A stretch of DNA of 64,000 nucleotides from Acidimicrobiales bacterium (GTDB taxonomy: Bacteria > Actinomycetota > Acidimicrobiia > Acidimicrobiales > MedAcidi-G1). Below, one piece after another: positions 53,864-60,805 of this stretch (position 1 is the stretch's first letter; every line of letters starts with the position of its first letter). The stretch is from the NCBI GenBank assembly GCA_029242745.1, contig JAQWTI010000005.1, positions 118,873 to 182,872 of the forward strand. The letters run 5' to 3'. A model generated the notes under the pieces. The model had not been told where the DNA came from. It ran no database searches and was given only the letters and a program-made list of their open reading frames with translations. The translations under genes were made by a program, and so were the position numbers.

Positions 53864-54787
53864 TTGGCTATCTCTCCGGCTCTAACGGATCCCTCAGGTA
53901 GGCCAGTTGCTCCCCGCCGAGCTGGTCGCCGCCTTGGTCTCGTCGCCCTTGCAGGAGTCGCCGTGATCTGGTCGCTCTCGGGCCTCCAAATCACACTGGA
54001 CCGCCTACTAGGTGCTCCCGGCGACACATGGGAGGTATTCAGCCGGATGGCACCACCAGCGTTCGGTGAGGCGGTAGAACGCGGAGTACCGAACAAGGTT
54101 CTTGAGTCTGTGCACATCGCTTGGATAGGAACCCTGATTGGGGCAGTCCTGTCGTTCCCACTGGCCTTCTTGGCCGCTGGCAACGTCACAACGGTCTGGA
54201 TCCGCACGCCTTTACGTCAACTCTTCAACGCCATCCGAGCTGTACCCGAACTCATCTTGGCCGTGATCCTCATTCCCATCACCGGCTTAGGTCCTTGGGC
54301 AGGAGCTCTGGCCATTGGCCTGCACTCAGTCGGCACCCTCGGTAAGTGGGCTACCGAGGCAATAGAGAGCGTCGAACCTGGCCCGCTGGAGGCAGTAGCG
54401 GCCACTGGAGGGCGATGGGTGTCACGAATGCGCTGGGGTGTGCTGCCCCAAGTCCTACCTGTAGTCACATCACAATGGTTATTTCGCTTCGAGATAAACG
54501 TTCGAGCCTCGGCGGTACTCGGCATGATCGGCGCTGGCGGCGTTGGAGCCGAACTGGTGTCTCAATTGCAATTCCGAAACTTCCCAGCAGTTGGTGCGGT
54601 GTTATTCATGACAATTGTTGTAGTGCTTGCTATCGACACAGTCTCAGGGTCGATGAGGCGCCGAATCATCCAAGGGAGTGATCCTTCTGTGAGCAGTAAC
54701 ACGGACGTGGATCGCAACTATGTGGCAATGACGGACCTGACCGGGGTCGGATCTACACCACGTAGAGACACCAAGACAGATACCTGA
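53864..54787 (+). CDS. phnE: Phosphonate-type ABC transporter, permease 2
   Basis: The 307-residue permease starts with TTG two bases after the first permease stop. It has the EAA loop PLEAVAATGGRWVSRMRWGV and the GMIGAGGVGAELVSQL segment of the PhnE family. After the last helix a polar tail of about 40 residues (SSNTDVDRNYVAMTD and beyond) is unusual and may be poorly conserved. It is followed 4 bases later by the ROK kinase gene. Confidence 0.92.
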   Translation: MAISPALTDPSGRPVAPRRAGRRLGLVALAGVAVIWSLSGLQITLDRLLGAPGDTWEVFSRMAPPAFGEAVERGVPNKVLESVHIAWIGTLIGAVLSFPLAFLAAGNVTTVWIRTPLRQLFNAIRAVPELILAVILIPITGLGPWAGALAIGLHSVGTLGKWATEAIESVEPGPLEAVAATGGRWVSRMRWGVLPQVLPVVTSQWLFRFEINVRASAVLGMIGAGGVGAELVSQLQFRNFPAVGAVLFMTIVVVLAIDTVSGSMRRRIIQGSDPSVSSNTDVDRNYVAMTDLTGVGSTPRRDTKTDT

Positions 54788-54791
54788 TCTC

Positions 54792-55697
54792 ATGCTGGTT
54801 GGGATCGATGTAGGGGGAACCAAGGCCGCTGGCGTTCTCGTGGACATGATCTCAGGCACAGTCATTGATAGCCAGCGGGCAGCAAGCAACGGTTCCGGTT
54901 CGGATCTCGTCACCACTTTGGTGGGAATCGTCGATTCCTTCGCTGAACGGTCCGACAAGCCGATTTCTGCAGTGGGCTTGGCTATAGCCGGTTTGGTAGA
55001 GCGATCTGGGATGGTGCGTTGGTCCCCTAACCTCCCAAGTGCGGTTGATTACCCGGTGGCCAGCGAAGTGTCCCAAGCGCTGGGACTGCCTGTGGCCACA
55101 GTTAATGACGCTACAGCTGCCGCCCTCGCTGAATCTCACCTCGGGGCGGGTCGCGGTTGTGACGACTTCGCCCTAGTGACCCTGGGTACGGGTATTGGTG
55201 CTGGCCTAGTTTCTGGGGGCCGACTCCTTTACGGGGCTCACGGCTTTGCTGGCGAGCCCGGCCATTCAGTACTCGTCGCGGATGGACCGACACACATGAC
55301 TGGTCAGAACGGTCCTTGGGAGTTCTTTGCCTCAGGCAACGCCCTCGGACGAATGGGCCGTGAAGCCAAACTTGGAACCACCGGTGAGGACGTTGTGGCA
55401 GCGCTGGCGGCCGGCAATGACTTGGCAGCCGAAGTCTTTGACTCTTGGTGTCTGGAAGTGGCTCGCGGATTGGTCAACCTCATCGTGATCCTCGATCTCG
55501 AAAGGGTTATTCTCGGAGGAGGGCTTGTCTCTGTTGGTGAACCTCTGAGAGCTGGGGTCGAATCTTGGCTAGGCCAGTTGTTACCCGGGGCTCTAGCGCG
55601 GCCTCCCGTCGGGGTCTTTTTGGCCGAATTGGGTGATGAAGCTGGTGCTCGTGGAGCGGCACTCCTCGCTGAAGAGGGCCAAGCCTGCGCGACCTAA
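54792..55697 (+). CDS. ROK-family sugar kinase-like protein without zinc cysteines
   Basis: The 301-residue protein has the ROK phosphate loop VGIDVGGTKAAGVLVD, the catalytic VNDATAAALAESHLGAG (Asp106) and LVTLGTGIGAGLV. In glucokinases of this family a CxCGxxGC zinc loop follows GHS. Here His158 is kept, but the loop reads THMTGQNGPWE (residues 168-178) with no cysteine. The protein may still be a glucokinase-type enzyme with an altered loop. It is probably co-transcribed with the importer genes, which is an odd pairing. Confidence 0.88.
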   Translation: MLVGIDVGGTKAAGVLVDMISGTVIDSQRAASNGSGSDLVTTLVGIVDSFAERSDKPISAVGLAIAGLVERSGMVRWSPNLPSAVDYPVASEVSQALGLPVATVNDATAAALAESHLGAGRGCDDFALVTLGTGIGAGLVSGGRLLYGAHGFAGEPGHSVLVADGPTHMTGQNGPWEFFASGNALGRMGREAKLGTTGEDVVAALAAGNDLAAEVFDSWCLEVARGLVNLIVILDLERVILGGGLVSVGEPLRAGVESWLGQLLPGALARPPVGVFLAELGDEAGARGAALLAEEGQACAT

Positions 55698-55706
55698 GTG
55701 CCTGTC

Positions 55707-56408
55707 CTAAAGATGGTTGGTGAAGAGCGAAAGAGTTCGATTCCAGGCGAGGGTGGCTGCCGCCTCGTCGTAGGTTCCAAATGGGTCTTGCTCGTTTGCG
55801 AAGGGGTGCCCAGTGCCGGGGTAGACGTGAAACATCACGTCGTGACCGGCGTTTCGGAGTTCATCACCCAAGGCCACAACTGCCTCAGCCGGGAAGAAGT
55901 CATCGTTGGCAGCCATATGACCTTCAACGATCGCTGTGAGTCCTGACCAGTCTGGAGCAGAATCACCTAACGGCGCTCCATAGAAGGGAGCGGCCACGGC
56001 TACCCGGTCTCCCTCCAAAGCGGCGATCACCAAGGTGAGCATCCCGCCCATACAGAAGCCAACAACTCCAACAGCATCACCGTCGGTGATTTCGGCAGCC
56101 AGCAGGTAGTCAATAGCCGCCGACATGTCCCTAGCAGCCCGATCTGCCGGGAGCGACGTCATGAGCTCACCAGCTTTATCCATCTCAGTGTGAGAGGCCA
56201 TCTCACCGTGATAAAGATCCGGAGCAAGTGCCACGAATCCCTCAGCGGCGAGGCGGTCACAAACACCCTTGATCTGCGGTACGAGACCCCACCATTCCTG
56301 AATTACCAATACCCCTGGCCCACTACCAACTTTCGGTGTAGCGAGGTAACCCTCAGCCGTCGTTCCGTTGACGGAGAACTCAACAGTCCTCCCCTCTTCT
56401 GTGGTCAT
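55707..56408 (-). CDS. Dienelactone hydrolase family protein
   Basis: The 233-residue alpha/beta hydrolase has the nucleophile elbow GFCMGGML (Cys near residue 117), the family glutamate in VIQEWWGLVPQ, and the C-terminal YPGTGHPFAN with the catalytic histidine. The ATG at 56408 has GGGGAGG at ideal spacing. It hydrolyses a lactone or ester, substrate unknown. It is convergent with the ROK gene and marks the left border of the ADP-ribose gene cluster. Confidence 0.93.
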   Translation of the reverse strand: MTTEEGRTVEFSVNGTTAEGYLATPKVGSGPGVLVIQEWWGLVPQIKGVCDRLAAEGFVALAPDLYHGEMASHTEMDKAGELMTSLPADRAARDMSAAIDYLLAAEITDGDAVGVVGFCMGGMLTLVIAALEGDRVAVAAPFYGAPLGDSAPDWSGLTAIVEGHMAANDDFFPAEAVVALGDELRNAGHDVMFHVYPGTGHPFANEQDPFGTYDEAAATLAWNRTLSLFTNHL

Positions 56409-56510
56409 CAAGTACCTCCCCTATTTGAACTAGCGCGATCATTAAAGCACCGGGCTCACTTTCCGTAGCACCAATCTTTCGAGAGCATGCCACAGCAAAT
56501 AAGTGTCGCT

Positions 56511-58079
56511 TCAGCTACTGACCGTCTTTCTGACAAGTTGTTCAAGCTCGATGCTGGTGAGAGGTTCGGAACCACGTCGCCTGTCACCGTGGATGACAGT
56601 GTTCCATTCATCAGGTATGGCACTTGCCCCCCATCGTGCCCCCAGCAGGGCGCCGGCGATCGCTGCGACAGTGTCGGTATCGTGCCCAATCCGGACGGCA
56701 GCGATCAGCGCGTCGCGGAAATGATCCGAAGGTTGTTGTGCAGGTTCGGGTGTGTTGACAATTGACGAGAGGGCAGCCTGGAATGCGGTGACCACCCAGC
56801 CATTGGGGTTGAATAGCCCAGGTGGGCCGGCCACTGCTTCAGCGATGAGCGCGTCCCATCTCTGCCTGCAGTCTTCAGCTATGTGTCCGAGACCGTTGCG
56901 CACTGCGGCCTCCCAGTCGAAAACCTGGTCGGGTTCAGCGGTGGTGATGGCCTGCTGGATCGCCAACGACCAGAGGACACAGGCGGCAACTGAGTCAGGG
57001 TGACCGTGGGTGAGAGATGCGATCGATCCAGCCAGCCAGCCGATCTCGGTCCGGTTGTTAAGCGCTGAAAGAGCAACAGGGGCGGTGCGCATCAGAGCGC
57101 CATTTCCCGCCGCTTCCGGGTTCGCATCCATGAACGCGACAGCCACAACGGCCAGATCTTCAGGAATGGCGGCGCTGCCGAGCACCGAACTCGTCTGCCT
57201 GCCGACATCGACTGGTCCGGCTGCATACCAGGCAAGGAAGTTCGCGGCGATCGCATCCAGGTCGCTGCTGCCGGCTGCGATTACGTCGAGGACCGCAACC
57301 GCCATCTGCGTATCGTCAGTCCACTCCCCGGGCGCCCAGCCGAATCCGCCTCCACCGATCATGGCAATCTCCCGGTCGGGCCCTGGGCTGGTGAACTCGT
57401 AGCCGGCTCCGAGGGCGTCACCTGCCGCTGAGCCGAGAACAGCCCCTATGGCCCGGTCGAGTGTCGCTTCGTCAGGGCCGACCGCTGGCTCACTCCAGCC
57501 GACCACGAACTCGGCCTGTTCGAAGGTGCTGGGGGTTGATTTGAACCCGCCTTCCCGGTCACCAAGGCGGAGTTCCTGCATCCGTTCCAGGACGCCTGCG
57601 GAGTCGACGAGGCCGTGGCGACGAAGCCAGCAGCCGACCACCGTTCCGGTTCGACCAGAACCTCCCCAACAGTGCACGTAGACGTTCTGACCGCCGTCGA
57701 GGGCTGCATCGATTCTGTCCAAAATCACGGCCATTTCGCTAGCGCCACCCTCGGGTAACGATTCGTCGACGATCGGGCAACGCACGATCTCGGCCCGCCC
57801 CTCCACACCGGGGTCGTAGTGGGTCAGGTGCCGGTCGGTCCCGTCCGGGTAGTCCTGAGTGAGATTGATAAATACGCCGATCCCGGCGTCGAGCAGCTGT
57901 TCGAGTGGTTCAGGAATCAACCCGGATCCGGTATAGCCCATCTCGCTTGGGTAGGCACCGGCTGCGAACCGACCTTCAACCACCCAGTAGGAACGGATGG
58001 TCGGCCCATCGACCCCATTCGCGCACAGTTGGTAGCGGCCACTCATGGGGGTAAGCCTGTCACACGTTCTGATTTTCAT
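56511..58079 (-). CDS. Tyrosine phosphatase-ADP-ribosylglycohydrolase fusion
   Basis: The 522-residue protein has two domains. Residues about 20-205 form a dual-specificity/tyrosine-phosphatase fold with VYVHCWGGSGRTGTV (HCx5R loop near 134-141). Residues about 210-500 form an ADP-ribosylglycohydrolase (DraG/ARH) domain with RAIGAVLGSAAGDALGAGYE, the metal motif WTDDTQMA near 252 and GHDTDTVAAIAGALLGA near 464. Both active sites look intact. The ATG at 58079 has AGGAG at good spacing. It is the last gene of the operon and overlaps the membrane protein gene by 20 bases. It likely removes ADP-ribose from a protein, nucleic acid or metabolite. Confidence 0.93.
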   Translation of the reverse strand: MKIRTCDRLTPMSGRYQLCANGVDGPTIRSYWVVEGRFAAGAYPSEMGYTGSGLIPEPLEQLLDAGIGVFINLTQDYPDGTDRHLTHYDPGVEGRAEIVRCPIVDESLPEGGASEMAVILDRIDAALDGGQNVYVHCWGGSGRTGTVVGCWLRRHGLVDSAGVLERMQELRLGDREGGFKSTPSTFEQAEFVVGWSEPAVGPDEATLDRAIGAVLGSAAGDALGAGYEFTSPGPDREIAMIGGGGFGWAPGEWTDDTQMAVAVLDVIAAGSSDLDAIAANFLAWYAAGPVDVGRQTSSVLGSAAIPEDLAVVAVAFMDANPEAAGNGALMRTAPVALSALNNRTEIGWLAGSIASLTHGHPDSVAACVLWSLAIQQAITTAEPDQVFDWEAAVRNGLGHIAEDCRQRWDALIAEAVAGPPGLFNPNGWVVTAFQAALSSIVNTPEPAQQPSDHFRDALIAAVRIGHDTDTVAAIAGALLGARWGASAIPDEWNTVIHGDRRRGSEPLTSIELEQLVRKTVSS

Positions 58080-58308
58080 GCTTTTCTCCTGTCGTTTGCA
58101 TCATGTCTGGGCCGTCTCCGGTCCGGGGATCTCTCTTCTCCCCCTTACGGGGAGAGAGATCCCCGGACCTTCGTAAACGTCTGCGCGCAACTATTTCGCT
58201 CACCCCGATGGCTGCAACCAGCAGGGCGATAAGCCACGGGGCGGTGCCGAACCAGTCGGTCCAAACGATGGCGGACGGGTCAGATGCGGATGAGGCTGGT
58301 GCTGTCAC
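58060..58308 (-). CDS. Small single-helix membrane protein
   Basis: The 82-residue product has one transmembrane helix (about residues 22-41, APWLIALLVAAIGVSEIV) followed by a strongly basic and hydrophilic tail. Its GTG start overlaps the stop of the 46-residue gene as GTGA, and its end overlaps the phosphatase-fusion gene by 20 bases. These junctions are the main reason to accept it. A 17-bp inverted repeat lies inside the sequence for the tail, which makes the tail sequence odd. Confidence 0.6.
   Translation of the reverse strand: MTAPASSASDPSAIVWTDWFGTAPWLIALLVAAIGVSEIVARRRLRRSGDLSPRKGEKRDPRTGDGPDMMQTTGEKHENQNV
58120..58169. repeat. 17-bp perfect inverted repeat inside the small membrane protein gene
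   Basis: Arms GGTCCGGGGATCTCTCT (58120-58136) and its exact complement (58153-58169) enclose a 16-base centre that itself pairs CCCC with GGGG. As RNA this is a hairpin of more than 20 base pairs. It lies in the hydrophilic tail of the 82-residue frame, 41 bases upstream of the phosphatase-fusion start codon, so it could tune translation of that gene. Confidence 0.85.
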
Positions 58309-58445
58309 CTACGGCCATCGCGGAAGGCTTTGGCCCCGAAGGTCCCTGTAGCTCGGTTACGCCGCCAGGCACGTGTACCGCCGTGTCGTACGAGGTGGTT
58401 TTTCGGATCAGCCATGTACTGCTCGAGTGCAATAGCGCGGCTCAT
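58305..58445 (-). CDS. 46-residue basic small protein
   Basis: The frame starts with the ATG at 58445 and runs MSRAIALEQYMADPKNHL, ending in an Arg-rich segment (TRAWRRNRATG, FRDGRR). Its start overlaps the upstream Cys-rich gene stop as ATGA, and its stop overlaps the next GTG as GTGA. Two 4-base overlaps in a row are strong evidence for a real, translationally coupled gene. Net charge is clearly positive, so nucleic-acid or membrane binding is possible. I know no homologue. Confidence 0.65.
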   Translation of the reverse strand: MSRAIALEQYMADPKNHLVRHGGTRAWRRNRATGTFGAKAFRDGRR

Positions 58446-58714
58446 TGTGTTGGCCTGCAGGTCCTACACGGACTGCGGTCTTCGACACCGGCTGAACCCA
58501 AAACCACCGTCTTTATGGGTTCCGGATTGTCTACGGATGCTTGACCTTCTCTCAGTGCCGAACAGGACGGAGATGCGTGATATTTCATCCCGCCTCCTGT
58601 CGTGTAGACGCTCGGCTTGCCAGAGTTCCGACAAAGATCGCACCAGTCGGGGGACCCCATGCCGTGAAGACAATCGTCCGTGTCAGGGTCGCTGAGGTAG
58701 GTGTGGTTCTGCAT
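58442..58714 (-). CDS. Small Cys/His-rich putative zinc-binding protein
   Basis: The 90-residue protein has Cys15, His17, Cys25 and Cys28 (CLHGMGSPDWCDLC), then YHASPSC with His46 and Cys51, and CRTC with Cys83 and Cys86. The set would form two metal sites. Similar small Cys-rich proteins occur in actinobacteria near nucleic-acid genes, from memory and without a family name. The ATG has GAAAGGA 6 bases upstream. It is the first gene after the hairpin spacer. Confidence 0.75.
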   Translation of the reverse strand: MQNHTYLSDPDTDDCLHGMGSPDWCDLCRNSGKPSVYTTGGGMKYHASPSCSALREGQASVDNPEPIKTVVLGSAGVEDRSPCRTCRPTQ

Positions 58715-58764
58715 TCTGTTTCCTTTCGGTGGGTCATTGGCTTCTGAGTAGCTACGAACTTCCT

Positions 58765-58801
58765 TGGGGTGGCGAGTCGGAGGTCAAATCTCGCCACCCC
58801 A
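58765..58801. repeat. Hairpin A in the operon spacer
   Basis: Arms TGGGGTGGCGAG (58765-58776) and CTCGCCACCCCA (58790-58801) pair perfectly around a 13-base loop. The stem can extend by three more pairs if one G-T pair is allowed. It lies 50 bases upstream of the Cys-rich gene start. Confidence 0.85.
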
Positions 58802-58804
58802 GGG
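58786..58804. repeat. Imperfect direct repeat, unit 1 of 2
   Basis: AAATCTCGCCACCCCAGGG recurs at 58855-58873 as AAACTTCGCCGCCCCAGGG, with 16 of 19 bases equal. One unit overlaps hairpin A and the other lies in the loop of hairpin B, so the spacer contains a duplicated structural module. Confidence 0.6.
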
Positions 58805-58807
58805 AGA

Positions 58808-58899
58808 AGGCTCCGTTGACCTGACCGGCACCTAACGCAGCAAGTGGAAGATTTAAACTTCGCCGCCCCAGGGGAGGTCCGATCAGGTCAACGGAGCCT
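58808..58899. repeat. Long-loop hairpin B in the operon spacer
   Basis: Arms AGGCTCCGTTGACCTGA (58808-58824) and the exact complement (58883-58899) give a 17-bp perfect stem around a 58-base loop. The loop contains a GC-rich CCCCAGGGG palindrome and an AT-rich TTTAAA core, so a branched RNA is possible. Confidence 0.85.
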
Positions 58900-58901
58900 C
58901 T

Positions 58902-58944
58902 GGGTGGTTTCCCCCCCTCACTTCGTGAGGGGGGGAAACCACCC
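58902..58944. repeat. 20-bp perfect hairpin C downstream of the vWA fusion gene
   Basis: Arms 58902-58921 and 58925-58944 are exact complements of 20 bases with only a 3-base TTC turn. Each arm contains a run of seven C or G. It begins 15 bases after the stop of the ADP-ribosylglycohydrolase-vWA gene. No T-run follows on the coding strand, so it looks more like an mRNA 3'-end stabiliser, attenuator or protein target than a standard terminator. Confidence 0.9.
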
Positions 58945-58959
58945 CAACAGTTGGTGCCA

Positions 58960-60657
58960 TCAACGAGCCATGTGGTCGGCTTCGGCTTCCTTCAAGTCGT
59001 CGAACAGGTTTTGCTTGCGGAGCTGCTTTTCTGCAATGGGCGCCCGGCGGTAGTCGCGTACCGCCCGGTCGACGCTGCCCATGGCATGGCGTGTTCCGGT
59101 GCCGTCACCGCGGAAGTTCTGGACGTTGGTGTTGTCGAACCCGATGCGACCGGCTTCCTCGTAGCTGTCCTGGTTTGCGCCTAGGTAGACGAACGTCCAA
59201 CCGGCTGCCTTTCGAGCCTTGATGGCCTCAAACAGGGTGGGTCGGGTCCAACGACTGCTGGCGTTCTCCATCCCGTCGGAGAACACAACCACGATCTGGT
59301 CCTCAGAAGTTCTGAGCCCGGTGAGGCGCCCGTCGACCGAGGTGACGAGATCGCCGAGCGCGTCGAGCAGCGGGGTACCACCACGCGGCTGGTACTGGTT
59401 CCGGGTGAGGTCCGGTACTTGGCTGATCGGTGTTGCGTCATGTAGCACCTCGAACGGGTTCTGGCTGTCAAACTGGACCAGGGTCATGGTGCAGTCGCCA
59501 GTTTCGCTCTTCTGGGTGGATAGGAACGCATTGAAGCCGCCGACAACGTCTTCGATCAGTCCCTGCATTGATCCGGACCGGTCGATCAGGAACGAAACGT
59601 GCACGGGCACGTCAACGTCAGATCCCCCAACTAGGGTCGGCTTCGGAACCACTGGTGTGGTCTGACTGATCCGGTCAGCGGCATCTACCGCTGCGGTGAG
59701 ACCAACGATCTGGGTGAGATCAGACGGCCAGACACCGTCACCATGACGGGCACCAAGACAAGCGCCTGCCATGGCCGCAACGGTGTCGGTGTCACCTCCG
59801 GCATTGACCGCGTTAAGGAGCCCCTCAACAGGTGTTCTTGCCGTGGCCGCACACCACAATGCGGCAGGGACCGCCTCGAAGGCGACCGGTCCGGTACCGA
59901 GAATGCTTAATGCCGCTTCTGGACTCTGGGTGAGCATGGCCGGCAGGATCCGGATCCGGTCGATTACCGTTGCTCCGTCGATATCGCTTTGGTTGAACTC
60001 GGCGCAGATGTCAGCTACCGCGATCAACCAGCCGGCATCCAGTGGACCATCATCGTTTGTGGCGAGAGCTACGGCAGCTGCGAATGCTGCGGCAGCCGAG
60101 GTGGCGACCGGGTGGCCGTGGGTAACTGATGTGGACAGGGCTGCTTCGTAAGCGGCCCGTTGCGGGTCTCCAGCCCACATGAGGCCGAACGCTGCACACC
60201 TGGCGGCTCCGGAAGTTCCCGCTGAAAATGTCGTTGCGGCGGACCACCAGTGGCGGCCTTCCCGGATGGCGGCCTGAGCCTGCAGAACAGCTTGCCCGCG
60301 CGTATCGATGGTGGTTGCGGCAAGCCGGGCAGCAAACCGTTCCGGATGAGCGTCTGCACCAGCCAGAATACTGTCAGCAGTCATCAAAGTTAGTTGGGTG
60401 TCCGAACCAGTTTTCGGGTTCGGAGCCACATGTCCGGTTATCAAACCAAAGTTGGCAACAATCCAGTTGCGCGGACGGTCCTCGATCGGCTCGCCAAGAG
60501 CTTCTCCTACGACGGCGCCTATGAGGGCACCCCGTGAACGGTCTTTCGGTGCCGGCTGCAGGTCAGAACTGCCTCTAGGCGGGTTGCCAATCTGTCTCTC
60601 AACCGCTTTAGCAGCGGCGGGTCCGAATCGGGTCTCAATATTTTCAAAGATTTCCAT
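58960..60657 (-). CDS. ADP-ribosylglycohydrolase-vWA domain fusion
   Basis: The 565-residue protein has an ADP-ribosylglycohydrolase domain at about 40-330 (SRGALIGAVVGEALGEPIED, NAGGDTDTVAAMAGACLGA) and a von Willebrand A domain at about 345-500. The vWA domain has a full MIDAS: DRSGSMQG near 357, GGTPLLDAL and FSDGMEN. The first metal motif of the hydrolase domain, normally DDT, reads SDT (residues 85-87), so activity may be reduced. I chose the ATG at 60657 (AGAGGAG 8 bases upstream) over 60684, which lies at the predicted transcript start. The charged C-terminal helix is rich in Arg, Lys and Glu. Confidence 0.9.
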   Translation of the reverse strand: MEIFENIETRFGPAAAKAVERQIGNPPRGSSDLQPAPKDRSRGALIGAVVGEALGEPIEDRPRNWIVANFGLITGHVAPNPKTGSDTQLTLMTADSILAGADAHPERFAARLAATTIDTRGQAVLQAQAAIREGRHWWSAATTFSAGTSGAARCAAFGLMWAGDPQRAAYEAALSTSVTHGHPVATSAAAAFAAAVALATNDDGPLDAGWLIAVADICAEFNQSDIDGATVIDRIRILPAMLTQSPEAALSILGTGPVAFEAVPAALWCAATARTPVEGLLNAVNAGGDTDTVAAMAGACLGARHGDGVWPSDLTQIVGLTAAVDAADRISQTTPVVPKPTLVGGSDVDVPVHVSFLIDRSGSMQGLIEDVVGGFNAFLSTQKSETGDCTMTLVQFDSQNPFEVLHDATPISQVPDLTRNQYQPRGGTPLLDALGDLVTSVDGRLTGLRTSEDQIVVVFSDGMENASSRWTRPTLFEAIKARKAAGWTFVYLGANQDSYEEAGRIGFDNTNVQNFRGDGTGTRHAMGSVDRAVRDYRRAPIAEKQLRKQNLFDDLKEAEADHMAR

Positions 60658-60688
60658 ATAAGCAGCTCCTCTGTTAATTGTCATTACG

Positions 60689-60718
60689 ACTATAACATAT
60701 AGTGATGGTTCTTGTCAA
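60689..60718 (-). promoter_or_regulatory. Promoter of the ADP-ribosylglycohydrolase operon with palindromic -10 region
   Basis: On the complementary strand a consensus -35 TTGACA (60713-60718) and a -10 TATAGT (60689-60694) are spaced by 18 bases, placing the start of transcription near 60682. The -10 box is one arm of the palindrome ACTATAACATATAGT (60689-60703), a good position for a repressor. The divergent NrtR-like regulator is the obvious candidate to bind it. Confidence 0.6.
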
Positions 60719-60740
60719 GTCGAGATTAATAATATAGATT
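60712..60740 (+). promoter_or_regulatory. Promoter of the NrtR-like gene
   Basis: TTGTCA (60712-60717) and TAGATT (60735-60740) are spaced by 17 bases. The -35 box overlaps that of the divergent operon. The octamer TCTTGTCA (60710-60717) returns inverted as TGACAAGA at 60751-60758, so a dimeric regulator could bridge the promoter. Confidence 0.5.
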
Positions 60741-60805
60741 TGTGGACATATGACAAGACATCCCAAATCAACCTCCACCCAGCATTACAACAAGGGGGTG
60801 TGACA

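Noticed and set aside
58902..58944. Hairpin C as an ordinary intrinsic terminator of the vWA fusion gene
   Set aside because: No T-run follows on the coding strand, the stem is much longer than usual, and the genes beyond appear to belong to the same operon.
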